Shown here piece by piece: positions 45,464 through 56,596 of a stretch of DNA of 64,000 nt (positions within the stretch are counted from its first letter, which is position 1; the number at the start of each line of letters is the position of its first letter). Both the position numbers and the translations under genes were made by a program. The notes below the pieces were generated by a model that had not been told where the DNA came from, ran no database searches, and saw only the letters and a list, made by a program, of their open reading frames with translations. Source of the stretch: Puccinia triticina (lineage: Eukaryota; Basidiomycota; Pucciniomycetes; Pucciniales; Pucciniaceae); NCBI RefSeq assembly GCF_026914185.1, contig NC_070566.1, forward strand, positions 1,426,001-1,490,000, in the 5' to 3' direction.

Positions 45464-47354
45464 ATGTCCAACTTGTCATTGCGTACAGGCCGTTTTACTC
45501 CTCGATTCCGTGCACGCACAACACCGGCAGTTACAGGTCAGTCTGCATTGAACACATGTATATTATGTATTCCCCTGACTGATTGAACAAATCAGCAGGA
45601 GTCACCAGCCCCATGCGAGCTACTATCAGCCCGGCCCGACTGGCTGCGGCTCCTTACACAGCCAGGAGCCCAACTCGAGGGGCATCGGCTGCAATCCATC
45701 CTGACCTGGATGGTGCGGCTCGAGACAAAGAGCTGACCCCTATCATCCCTATGCTGCGTAGCAAGAATGAAGATAGCAACCCCGGGCCCGATAATGCCGG
45801 TGATGTTCCAGACGGACCTGAAAATCACCGCAGTGTGCCGACACCAGATGAAACTCCCCCCGGGCCCGATAACGCCAGTGATGTTCCAGACGGACCTGAA
45901 AATCACTGCAGTGAGCCGACGCCAGATGAAACTCCCCCCGGGCCCGATAACGCCATTTCAGTTGAACGACTGGCAGATGAACTGGGCCTAGATGTCGGTC
46001 AGATCGAGCGGGTCCGACAAGTCGCAGCCGTAAGTTATATGTCCTCATCCTCTGTTCATCTCGCTTGATCTGACACATCTCCCCTGGCCCAGCTGTCAGA
46101 TGCTGATTGTGTGCTGGCTACGCTCATGTACCTTGAATCGATCCGAGCTCGAGTCAAACAATCTGGTACCCAGCGTGGGCCCGAACATGTCCCAGCCCCC
46201 GTCCATATCCCCCCTGTTGATGTCAATCCCAGTAGGGGGTTTATTTACCATCGCGATGTCCGAGTACGTCAACCCACCCAAGATTAGGATATACAGGACT
46301 AACCCATGTGTTTGAATGACTTAATTAGGCCTTAATTCGCGCAAAAACTCGCCAAAAGCTCCTCATGCCAGCCCTGCAGTCATATGGTCGAACTCATACC
46401 GTGGATACCCGCGCCCTCATTCCTCAAACCCCCCTGGTATTAGTGAAGGTGAGCAGACTTTAATCCACATCCTTTCCACCTGTCAGCTGGGTGACTCGAT
46501 AGCTGGGACTGCAGGGCGAGGTGGATGCAATGGACCACGAGTGGAAGACTACCTACCTCCCGGCGGGTTATATTGATCATGAAGACCACGCCGTCAATAG
46601 TGTCTCCCTCCTCATCCGAGATTTACTGAAATACGAGAAGAGCGCGCTTGCAAAGATGGTCAGTCACCATTCCACATGGTCTGCATCCCTTAAACTGACT
46701 TGCTGATCACAATGACCTTTCTTAGATTATGGCCGGTGCGAGGCCAGGGGCCCAGGCAATTGCTGTGCCTATCCCACAAATCACTGATGTGGTTGTCACA
46801 GTAAGTCTCACTTATCACTTTAATCTAAAGCCAAAAGACCAAGGCTGATGGAATCTTTGTTGCCGAGAAATCAGGTTTTGCGAGAATTTTCCCCTCAACA
46901 TGCACTCATGACGCGAGCCGATGTGGCTCGATCAATCCACATCAGCTTGGTGGTACGCATGGCGTACCTTTGGTTGCATATGTACATGCAGCATCAACAG
47001 GATCGAACGACTACCTTGGTTCGATCCCCTTGGGAGCTGATTGATCGACACCTGGAGACCATGCGACACAAGTCGCAAGACTACAAAGTGGCGTAAGTTC
47101 AACTTTATTCCTCAGTATATTGGACAAAAATGTTCTGATGACGAACATCTTCTGATGTGTGATTACCTATCAGGTATGGCCGTCTCATGTTGGACTACGA
47201 CCGACACATTTTTGATGGCGCAAAAACGGCGCGTGAGATTGCCAGCATCTCGGTTGCCCTCCCCTCTGACGAAGAAGTGCAGGCGATGCTGCGTGACAGA
47301 GCCCAGGAGGCCCCGGGTGATGAAGATGAAGATGGTGCCGCAGACGGCTTCTAA
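45464..47354 (+). CDS. Intact multi-exon gene of unknown function with 26-residue repeats
   Basis: Eight exons (45464-45536, 45596-46029, 46093-46263, 46329-46448, 46515-46658, 46726-46800, 46875-47092, 47174-47354) join in phase to 471 codons, all introns GT-AG and 51-81 nt. The N-terminus is basic and Arg/Thr-rich (RTGRFTPRFRARTT). A 26-residue unit (GPDNA.DVPDGPENH then S.PTPDETPP) is repeated about 2.3 times, from perfect 78-nt tandem repeats at 45784-45954. A helical C-terminal half follows, ending in an acidic DEDEDGAADGF. No signal peptide or known motif. The family is unknown to me. It is divergent to the transposase, so it could be a second gene of that transposon, but this is unproven. 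An alternative upstream exon (45230-45394) leads to a stop and was dropped. Confidence 0.7.
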
Positions 47355-47359
47355 TTATC

Positions 47360-47889
47360 TTGTTTTCATGTTTTCTTTTTTTCCTTTTTTTCCTTTTTTC
47401 CTTTTTTTCCTTTTTTTTCCTTTTTTTCCTTTTTTTCCTTTTTTTCCTTTTTTTCCTTTTTTTCCTTTTTTTCCTTTTTTTTCTTTTTTTTCCTTTTTTT
47501 CCCTTTTTTTCCTTTTTTTTTTTTTCCTTTTTTTCCTTTTTTTTCCTTTTTTCTTTTTCCTTTTTTCCTTTTTTTTTCCTTTTTTTTTTCCTTTTTTTTT
47601 CCTTTTTTTTCCTTTTTTTCCTTTTTTTTTCCTTTTTTTCCTTTTTTTTCCTTTTTTTTCCTTTTTTTCCTTTTTTTTTTTTTTCTTTTTTTCCTTTTTT
47701 TCCTTTTTTTCCTTTTTTTTCCTTTTTTTTTTCCTTTTTTTTCCTTTTTTTTTTCCTTTTTTTTTTTCCTTTTTTTTTCCTTTTTTTCCTTTTTTTTCCT
47801 TTTTTTTTCCTTTTTTTTTCCTTTTTTTCCTTTTTTTCCTTTTTTTTCCTTTTTTCCTTTTTTTCCTTTTTTTCCTTTTTTTCCTTTTT
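47360..47889. repeat. ~530-bp polypyrimidine tract (T5-12 CC)n
   Basis: Irregular units of CC plus 5-14 T on the plus strand, equal to GGAAAAAAA-type units on the minus strand. It starts only six bases after the stop codon of the preceding gene. Long poly-Phe and poly-Lys frames through it are translations of the repeat. Confidence 0.95.
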
Positions 47890-48110
47890 ATGTTATTTGT
47901 TTTCTTATCTTTCCTCGTCCAGTTCTCCTCCATGTCCCCCATGCAATGCAGTGCGTGGTACCCAAGCGGTACCACATTCTGCTGCAGATATAACCCGCGG
48001 ATTTGATCCGCTCCGTGCAAGGCTAACTGAGCCACCGCACCCCCCAAGGGTGAATGTGACGGACCGGTGAGCCACGTGGAGACCACCGCTCGAGGTGTCG
48101 CTGCCTCGTG
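47890..48110 (-). mobile_element. Possible tRNA-derived SINE head
   Basis: On the minus strand, from about 48044, GGGTGCGGTGGCTCAGTTAG resembles a tRNA 5' end with an A box (TGGCTCAGTTAG). GGATCAAATCC near 48000 resembles a B box (GGTTCAAATCC). The A-rich tract (47360-47889 read in reverse) would be its tail. The spacing between boxes is shorter than in a tRNA, and I found no convincing target duplication. Confidence 0.4.
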
Positions 48111-48995
48111 GGCTCGACCAACCCGTTGTGATCACGGGTTTTCCTCGGTGGAATCGCCGTCGGTGGTGTGGTGGGGCCGGCGTGGACCCGACCATCCCGT
48201 CGGTGCCACGAGAAATCCACGGGGAATCCACGAAGAGCCAAAAGCCCACGTGGATTCCTCGCCGTGCCCAGTTGGTGGAGACCCCGTGAACGGGTGGACC
48301 AACAGCCGCTGGTCCGACCTCGCGCGCGGCCACCACGTGGAGTCCTCGTGGAATCCGCGTGATTTCCCCGTGGACGGACTCCCCGGGTGTAGCTTATCGG
48401 CCAGTCCGTTCCCGCTACATCAAGGTGTCCTGGGCACCAGACAACGCTGCTCGGCCAGCAGGTGCAGACTCAGTGGTGCACCTTCACGACAATCGCATGA
48501 TTTAAATTTTTGCTCGGCAAATTGCCGTGCGGATCAAAATTCGGTCAAATTGACCTTTCAGCTGCCGGCCTCTGGATGGACCTCAAATTACCGAGCAACT
48601 TAACAGCACATCCGCCGGCACCTGAGTTCGGGTAAGTTTAACATCACTTGCCTGGGTTGGTTTGCCAAAACAAAGCAGGTTTCTTGGGTCAAGGTGCGCA
48701 GCTTCCGCGCAGCACGAGGAATTATATTTATCCACCATTTGTGAAAATCCACGATTTTCGAGTCCGTCCGAACATTCTTCAAACCGATTCGTACATGAAC
48801 TGTAACAAATCTTAAGACGCTTTACAAAGCTGGAAGAATTTAAGACACTTCACAAATGTAAACTGGTTTCATTCTTGACCGGCTACAAATATGGCAGGGT
48901 TGAGCCACCAATGACGTCTATCAACAAGTCTGTCCCAAAGTTAGGATTTCTGACAGCAATCGCTCTCTTCCCGCAGGTATTATTAGTATTTCAAA
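48111..48995. other. 5' flank of chitinase paralogue 1
   Basis: GC-rich sequence with repeated CACGTGGA/GGAATCC phrases (48090-48390) and no supportable gene. From about 48880 it becomes similar to the 5' flank of the second chitinase (ACAAATATGGCAGGG, then CGCAGGTATTATT just before the ATG). Confidence 0.4.
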
Positions 48996-51454
48996 ATGGT
49001 TTCCCAACTCTTAAAATTGTTTCATATGAGTCTACCGGCCCTAGCTACGAGCCAAGCAGTACCAAATAGGAATTTCGTGTCCATCTCATCCACCGCATCT
49101 TCTTCTGAATCTCACAGTAACACTTCCAGCAGCAATGTGCAATTCACGACAATCATTCCCACCGGTAGTACCTCAATCCCAGACCTTAATGGTAGTAACA
49201 CCAATTATAACCCGGGCGCCACCATCAATACTACTACAACGGCAGGTGCAAGTAGTGGTAATAGTACCTTGACACCAGGTACAAATGGCGGCAGCAACCA
49301 CGAGGCTATCACAAGTCCACAGAAGACAGGGTCAGGGAAGCTTTCTGGGTATTACGCCGTTTACCATACTGAGGGGAAGCCGATACCTGATCCCAGATAT
49401 GGTTAGTCTTCTCCAGATTTGTTGATGACAGCCCTGCAGAGGATCTGTTTAGAAGGAGGTTTTTACTGACCTCTTTGCCCTCCAACACGTGTTCTTTTTG
49501 TCACTTCTTGGATGATCATAGACCTATACGATGAGCTAACATTTTTTGCGGCAACAACTACCGCCAACTTCACAATTGGCACCAACTCTTTGACCCAAAA
49601 TGAATGGGATACCTTAGCATTTGATTTTGTCCGCAGTTGCAAAAACCGTAAGCGCTTGTTTCCATTTTCCTGACGATAGCCCATTCTCAACCACATCTTA
49701 CTCACACGGGGGAAACCATTGCAGACTCGGTCTTACCCACATATACTCTTGGAGGCTGGGATGGTTCCAGGTCAGCAATCCATCCACCTTCCAATTGAAG
49801 CGTGTGGCACTGACGATTCCCTCAATTTCAAATCATCTCAACATCTAGGTACTTCTCATCACTTGTAGCTACTGCTGAGAACCGCACAGCCTTTGCCAGT
49901 TCCGCCATCAGCTTTGCAAAGAAATATGGCTTTGAGGGAATTGACTTTGATTGGGAATGTGAGAATCACTTCTTTCCTCTTTTTGTTTTACTTCACCAAT
50001 AACCAAATCAACGCCAGATGACTCAGGCCGTTTGTTACTGATTGTCAGATGCAGGCATGTAGGTTGTTATTGGGTTGCCTTTTTCAAGAAGAGAAGAAAC
50101 TTGCAAAATGAATGATTTTCAAATAAAAAAAATAATTCATTGCGTCTTATCAGTCAGGGAATCGGGTGCAACATCATCAGTGATGACGACGTCCAGAATC
50201 AGCAGTTGCTCTTCAAGGTAATTGGTAATAAAATCAGCTCGTATTGTGTGATCTGATTTCTCACAATCCCTTTCACCTCTGGCCTCCGTTTATTGCTCAG
50301 GAAGTTAAAAGCCAATGGCCCGAGGGAAAGTTGTATACTACACAAAGTATTGCGGGTATTAGGGATCACAATTCCCAACAATTGCGGCCATGCAATCTCA
50401 CCATCATGGCTCAATTTGTTGATGAAGTGTAAGCTGGCCAATGTTGCTCTTTCAAAAAAATAAACAGCAAGGATTTTTTCCACCTGCTGAAGTCTGGATA
50501 TCTGATGTCTTCCTTGGTCTGATTGCAATATTGAACTATTCTAGGAGAATCATGGCCTGTGATGGTAACTTCTAAAATGCTTTTGGCTTGCAATTGGTCC
50601 ATTCTACAGCATGACACTAAGAATTATATTCCTCAACCTACATGTAGTTCACGGCAGCTGGACCAAGACTACAGGACCAAACGCCCCAATGAGAGGACAG
50701 TGTGCTGATTCTGACAACCAACTCTCTGTTGAGAGTGCCATCAAAATTTACCTTCAGCAAGGTTTCAAACCAGAGCAGCTTAGCCTAGGAATCCCCGGTG
50801 ACACCAAATCTTGGACCTTGAGTCAGCCCAAACTCACTCCTAGAATTGTGGGCAATCACACCAGTTACTACTACCAAAACTTCACTGGAATTCCAGTGAG
50901 CATTCAAGTCCACAGTAAAATTATTTATTGGAGAATTTATCATCTGACCATTTTTTTTCTTGCATAGGCTGTAGGAAAATATGATAGCGCACCTGGTTTA
51001 GATATTTGTGGTCAAAAAACAGGTCACGGTGGCTCATGGCTGGTCAAGGAATTGGTAGATTCTGGATTTTTGAGCAACGATGAAGCCACTGGAGGAAAAG
51101 GCTTCACCAAGTATTATGATGATTGTTCTGGAGAGGTTTGTTCTCCTGTCTTTCCCATCCACCCTGCAAGGAAATGAGCTCAAAAAAGCATGTTTTGATG
51201 GATTTGAACAAGCCATTTCTTGCAAGCAATTCCACTTTAATTAGTTTTGATGATACCAAAAGCACCGTCTCTAAGGTGGTATACGCCAAATCCAAGGGCT
51301 TAGCGGGTGTCTTCTTGTAAGTGTGCTATTGATATCTACTGAAAATTATTGCACGTTCTCTAAGTTACTAACTGCTCATCCTGTTGGCAGCTTCAACACA
51401 ATGGGCCCAAGGGATAGTACAGTCAAGGCTGCCAGGGAGGCCTTACGCAACTAA
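48996..51454 (+). CDS. GH18 chitinase-like secreted protein, paralogue 1, altered active site
   Basis: Twelve exons: 48996-49401, 49522-49647, 49725-49770, 49849-49958, 50049-50058, 50154-50217, 50301-50428, 50545-50564, 50648-50895, 50968-51135, 51213-51316 and 51391-51454. They join in phase to 497 codons. The protein has a signal peptide, a Ser/Thr/Asn/Gly-rich linker of about 90 residues, then a GH18 domain with the SxGG-like LGGWDGS and the catalytic GIDFDWE (Glu229). Compared with paralogue 2, three tyrosines are replaced: MAYD becomes MACD (Cys302), GIPGY becomes GIPGD (Asp355) and TGYGG becomes TGHGG. In GH18 enzymes the MxYD tyrosine stabilises the reaction intermediate, so catalysis is probably weakened or lost. 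Every splice site and the frame are kept, so this does not look like a decaying pseudogene. A lectin-like or decoy role is possible. Confidence 0.9.
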
Positions 51455-51641
51455 TTGATTCTAAGAATCAACAAAAATGTTGATTTAAGTACATATATAT
51501 ACATTTATCTTGGTGACCATCCTTTACCAGTTCACTCTCTCAGAATCCATACTGTACTTGGCATTCATTTCATTATCATGTAGCACTCAGAATCATGTGC
51601 CCATTCACAGAGACCTTCTGAGTAAATGTATTTGTTTTAAA
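51455..51641. other. 3' flank of chitinase paralogue 1
   Basis: 3' untranslated sequence running into the left arm of the inverted repeat at 51631. Confidence 0.3.
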
Positions 51642-51649
51642 CCAAAGAT

Positions 51650-52269
51650 TAAGGATTGCCAAGTGATACCCGTTTGGCGGTACCCGCCCACGGGTGCCGG
51701 GTGCGGGTGCGGGTGCGGGTGTTGGAATTTGGCGAAAAAAAACCCAGGTACCCGGGTACCCGTGGTCAACATCCGCCACTGTATTTTGGATCAAGGTGCC
51801 GCAGCACCTCTTGAGGCCCTCGATGACCGGTCGGTGCTGGTCATCGAGAGGGCTACACAACCCCCTCGATGACCGGCACACACCGGTCATCGAGAAGGTA
51901 CACCTCCCTCTCGATTACCGGCACACATCGGTCATCGAGAAGGTGCACAACCCTCTCGATGACCGGTAGAGGCCAGTCATCGAGAGGGTCTCACTCAGCC
52001 CTCTCGATGACCGGCACACACCGCTCATCGAGAAGGCACCCTCCCTCTCGATGGCCGGCCCACACCGGTCATCAAGAAGGCACACCTCCCTCTCGATGAC
52101 CGGCACACATCGGTCATCGAGAAGGCACATTTCTTCCCTGCAAGTACCCGCGGTACCCGCGAAAAACACCCGCGGGTGCCGGGTGGGATCGCGGGTGTCC
52201 AGATTTGCTAAAAAACAGCGGCGGTACCCGCACCCGCCGCGGGTACCCGGGTTCACTTGGCGATCCTTA
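51650..52269. mobile_element. hAT-like non-autonomous element, copy 3, with palindrome array
   Basis: The ends are TAAGGATTGCCAAGTG and the inverse of TAAGGATCGCCAAGTG. A perfect 8-bp duplication CCAAAGAT lies at 51642-51649 and 52270-52277. Shoulders carry GGTACCCG repeats. The centre (about 51818-52130) holds seven units of CTCGATGACCGG, a 6-8-nt loop such as CACACA, and CCGGTCATCGAG, the same half-site as copy 1 but with a loop inserted. No transposase inside. It has inserted into one arm of another inverted repeat, 196 bp behind the chitinase stop codon. Confidence 0.9.
51818..52130. repeat. Array of seven stem-loop units
   Basis: Spacing is about 43-47 bp. Stems of 12 bp are nearly perfect in each unit. 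Loops alternate between CACACA, CACACAT and TAGAGG types. Confidence 0.85.
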
Positions 52270-52270
52270 C

Positions 52271-52651
52271 CAAAGATAACTCCACCATTATCTTTTGTTT
52301 GGAACCAATGGGCAAGCAGAGCTGCATTGCGCTGGGTCATCTGCACGGAAAAAAGTGGAAAAAAAGTCTGCCACACTGCAAGAAAAGGTTGAGCAACTGC
52401 AAGCAGTTGACATGCAAGAACTCTAACAAGCTTGTGGTATTACACAACCCATTGTCAAGGCTTAATTTTTGAGAAAGTCTTATTTTTCTTTAAAAAAACT
52501 GCTCTAAACAAAAAAACCCTGCCCCTAACCCCCAAATGGGGGACGGGGACAGGGGGAATTGATTTTATGTACCCCGGGCAGCTCCACTCAGCTTACCCAG
52601 CTCCACCAGTGCATTGGTTTCAAACCAAAGATAATGGTGGATTTATCTTTG
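52271..52651. repeat. Inverted repeat interrupted by hAT-like copy 3
   Basis: 52271-52310 (CAAAGATAACTCCACCATTA...) is the near-perfect inverse of 52612-52651. Similarity resumes on the far side of copy 3 (51631-51649 against 52645-52665). The hAT-like element therefore landed inside the left arm of an older foldback element of about 400 bp. Confidence 0.75.
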
Positions 52652-52665
52652 TTTTCAAACCAATT

Positions 52666-55420
52666 GATTGGATTCAAACAGGTCATGGGTTCCTGATTTT
52701 GGATTTCTTATATTTGATATCTCCTAATCAATAAATGTGAGATTAACACCTAGGCCACCACCATCCTTTTCATAAATTGAGAGGGAAGTCAAAGTGAAAC
52801 AAGGAGGGATTTGTAAAACTGATAACAGGTGCTTATCTTTTCTATTTGCTCATCCCAGTCCCAACATTTGGTCCTTTAGTTCACCGCCACGTCTTGGCAT
52901 TTCATAAGAATCACATAAAGCGCCAAAGATAAGCGGAATGATTATGCTCAAGTATAACAGACCCAGATAGAAGCTAATGCACTACCAAATTTCTCTAGAC
53001 AAAGTTGAAGCAGAAAATACAGACTACACCAATTTCACTCAAAGAGCTTGTTGTGGGGGACACAGGATGAGGAGCTGAAGTTCAAAGACTGAGAGTCTTG
53101 TGAAAATTGTGAGTGAGAAAGATGTGGTTCAATTCCACTGAGAAGGAAAACACAAGACATAATATAAACTTAGTCTAATACTCAAAACTATAGTAGGGGG
53201 GTTCACAATTAAATTTTAATAAACTTTGGAGCTAAATTCAAGGCATTGACATATAAAAAAATGGTAAAACACACAGCAGAAAGTGACCTTATCAATTGGT
53301 GCTGTTTATCAATATTTTTATAAAAGGGGCAGGCTAAATGCACTACCAAACTTTACTACATGTGTACTCCAAAAATATTGGAGTTTAAAATGGTTCACTC
53401 CATTAATTACTGGATTAAACATACAGCTACTCCAAAAAATGTTCAATTTTTGTTGCACTACTAATGTTTTGGAGTGCACTATTGTGCACTCCTTTTTCTA
53501 CTTTTTTTTTCTACTTTTTGCTCTGGGAAATGGAGTGTAACACACTGCACTCCTATACTAAACACAAGTTCAACCTCCAAGACTTTCCAGGGGTGCTTGA
53601 ACTGGTTCAAAAATGGCCTGAATTGAGTATATATATATAATGATTTGGAGTCCCAAGTTTCTTGATCTGTTGTCTATTTTTTCTGTTTGGTTTCCTTATC
53701 CATACAGAATATATATATTCTTCTTGTTTTAGTTCTTAGTTGATTTGTCAAAGAAATTCATTTTTGAATTGTTCTATCTTATTTGATGAACACCAAGTTC
53801 TTGAGGTGCAAAGTTGTGCACTCCAAAATTTTTGGAGTGCACAGGATCAACATTGGAGTGCAGATAATGTTGCAATACTCCTATGTGGTTTCACCTGAGC
53901 TAACTAAAAGGATATAAAAAGGCTCAGACCTATCCAAGTAAGGACCTTAGCCATCTCCTAATCTATCTGTAAAATGTGGAACAGCAGCTAATACCATTTG
54001 TATTGATGATTCAGATTAGATCTCTCTGAATAATGGAACATTCAGTTCTTTTGATTATTACTATTTTATCTCTTTTCCTCCTATTTCCTACTCCTCTGTG
54101 CTAAGGTGCTCAGCTTAGTCCTATGTAATATATAAATCACCATATTTCAGTATCTTGTGACATTTGCACTGCAAAGCACACTTGCTCAACTGCTAGCAGT
54201 TGAAATGTAGAAACTCTGATGAAGCCTGTGGTATCACTTCAAACTTTTCAACTTAACCAAACTTCAATGCACAGCCACTTTTTAATGCAGGAAATTTGCA
54301 CATCGTAGTACAGGGACTGTGCAACCAAAGATTTCATGTAAACAGGTGGATTTACAAAGACAGCTAGGCAGGATTCCAGGGGCATTCCACATCATCATGT
54401 CAACTGCTGGCAGTTGAGCCAGTTAGTCTTACCATGCAATGCTGGTGAGTCTGTTTTTTTTTTATTGGTTTGGATCTGCCTAGCAAGAAATTGCTGGATT
54501 GATCCAGAATAGAACAAATATCAGGATTGAATATGGTTAGTTGGTTGAATCTTCAACTAATAGGGGTGTTCAAAATTGAAATTTACAAAACTTTGGAGGT
54601 AAAATTAAGACCTTTATGAACAATATTTTAAGATTATTGAAAGCTTTAATTGCATGTTGCTGATCAGTCACTACAACTTTCAAATTTTATTAAAATTGTT
54701 CCTATACACTTTAAAAAGGGCTCTAAAGTTTTACAAATTTAAATTTTGAACCCCCCTAATACATGCTTATCTCAACTTATGCGGCCCGCCTGCATGCCTC
54801 AATTGGGAAGACCCCAAATTGTTGGCGGTTGCGCATCGTAGCAACGTTTGAGGGATTGAGGTTGGGGTTGCCCTGTCCCCACAAGATCTCAATACCCGGC
54901 CGATGAGATCGCTCCCCGACGAACACTGTAATTTCATCTGTGAAGCCTGGCCGGATTAGTTCATGACCCTGCAGTGTATTTTTCGCCTACATAGTCCCAA
55001 TCCATGGCAATACTTAGAAGAGTTGACTACACTGCCTTATTCTCAAGACAGCATCTGACGATGGGTCGAAAAGCATATGGTTTGGTACATAAAATGCAGT
55101 GCCTCGGCTTTGAATCTGATGAGCAGCTTACATAAATATGCAGTTTTTAATCCCTTTCTGGAACCTCTTGGCATAAAAGGCATGCATATAGTCCACCAGC
55201 CAGGCAGACGCGGCCGCAAACTCTAGGTTTTGGCGACGTGTGGCAGCTGCCCAGCTGGCAGTGCTGCAAACAAGGATACATATATAATGATGCCGATGCT
55301 ATTTTGCGGGGTTACCAGAAGTTGACACCTGAACGACCCCGGTAAAAATTTGAGATGATTGGTGCAGCATTGTTGCGCAGACTCCTCTTGCTCCCGAGGA
55401 GCACATTTGCTGTATTACTA
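52666..55420. other. Gene-free, AT-rich repeat region
   Basis: No gene found. It includes about ten GTGCACTCC/CACTCCAAAA half-sites between 53360 and 53880 in both orientations, among them a 27-bp near-perfect palindrome at 53815-53841 (GTGCACTCCAAAA and its inverse). A terminus TAGGGGGGTTCA at 53194 matches the end of the MITE at 54561. Confidence 0.4.
54561..54758. mobile_element. ~198-bp MITE with TAGGGG-GTTCAAAA ends
   Basis: TAGGGGTGTTCAAAATTGAA at the left and the inverse of TAGGGGGGTTCAAAATTTAA at the right; complementarity extends about 40 bp (..ACAAAACTTTGGAG). A TA at each edge may be the target site. Non-coding. Confidence 0.75.
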
Positions 55421-55515
55421 GCCTAACACAATCCCCTCGTTCCAGGGGCCGAAGGACCGGCGCGCCGGGGGCGCCTCGCGAAGCGAGCCTCTGGAAGAGG
55501 GGCTTGCAACTTAAG
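55421..55515. repeat. Foldback repeat, copy C
   Basis: It runs from CCTAACACAATCCCCTCGTT to GAGGGGCTTGCAACTTAAG. CCAGGGGCC, CCTCGCGAAGCGAGCC and CTCTGGAAGAGG form nested stems. Confidence 0.65.
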
Positions 55516-56109
55516 TGCCCGTCCTGGGGTGAGAGATTTCCCATTTTCGCTGTATTTTGGGTAATATTCACTTCAACCGTGGATGGCGTCTTCATCTGAG
55601 CTCCCCCTCGGATGAGATGCACATTTCCCAGCAGGCGGGCATCTTGCCTTCCTGCTGGTATTTTTTTTATTAAACATTCTTTAGAAAAATATCACTTTCC
55701 TGAGACTTGAAAGCTCTTGAAAGCTGGAGCTCAGCTCGGAGCAGGAAGGAATGGGAATCCACATGGAGCTGTACTCTAGAAGATACAGCCCATCAGTTTT
55801 TTTTTTCAGATCATTGACGGCCGCAATTCATGCAAGGATGGAATGCATCCGACTGGCGGGCTTCATACAGTGCAAGCCCTGAACAATCTGCCGGTCACTC
55901 GTCTCAAAAATGTAAAACTTCAAAGGGCCATGGCCACCGGATGGTTTGCTGGATTTTATCCATGCTTGGGCATGGGAAGGGCCGGATGTAGGCCTTTCAA
56001 TTGGTGTAACAGGCCTCGGGAAATTCCCTCTGCAAGATAGGGAACAAGCGGAGGCAAATTCCTCCCACCTAAATTTGAAAACCGCTCACGCCAAAAGTCA
56101 GGGATACCC

Positions 56110-56198
56110 CACAAGCCCCTCTTTCAGAGGCTCGCTCCGCGAGAGGCGCCCGGCGGTGTTTCACCCGCCTCCCTCTGAAACGAGGGGCTTGTGTTAAG
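56110..56198. repeat. Foldback repeat, copy D
   Basis: CACAAGCCCCTCTTTCAGAGG at the left pairs with CCTCTGAAACGAGGGGCTTG at the right, followed by TGTTAAG. It is the most complete hairpin of the four copies, with GCTCGC-TCC-GCGAG in the centre. Confidence 0.75.
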
Positions 56199-56579
56199 CT
56201 AGGCTGTATTAGCGGTCTGAACCGACTTACAATTCTAGTTGGCGATGTTCGTGGCGATGATTTAAAATTGAGACCTGTCTTGGCAAGTTGGGGCGGAGCG
56301 GTGAGCACCGCGTTAGACCGGGCTGTAGTTGCTTGAGTCAAGGCCTTCTCGATGAAGACACGCCGACCTCGCGAAGCACAACTGTGTGATCGGAATGAAG
56401 AACTGGCGTGTACATAAGACTGAGAAGTATGCCGTCGAAACGTTCCAGTTCTTGTATTTACAAGAACTCGAACGTCTCGGCCGCATCTGAAGACGCTTTC
56501 AAGTCTTGCACGTCAGCCTTGGTCTTGTTTCATGTATCACCGGAGGGGAACCCAAGTGGCGAGCGGAATGACCGATTGC

Positions 56580-56596
56580 CTATAAATATGGCAGGG
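56580..56596 (+). promoter_or_regulatory. TATA-like element before chitinase 2
   Basis: CTATAAATATGGCAGGG; the paralogous position before chitinase 1 reads CTACAAATATGGCAGGG. Conservation between the two flanks supports a promoter role. Confidence 0.4.

Noticed and set aside
47950..48045. Functional tRNA gene on the minus strand
   Set aside because: A- and B-box resemblances exist, but the spacing is too short and no acceptor stem or anticodon arm can be folded. A tRNA-derived repeat is the most that can be said.
47041..48086. 321-codon poly-Phe and 243-codon poly-Lys frames
   Set aside because: Shadows of the (TnCC)n tract. The true gene ends at 47354 in another frame.
48996..51454. Calling chitinase paralogue 1 a pseudogene
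   Set aside because: All 12 exons, phases and splice sites are intact; only specific active-site residues differ.
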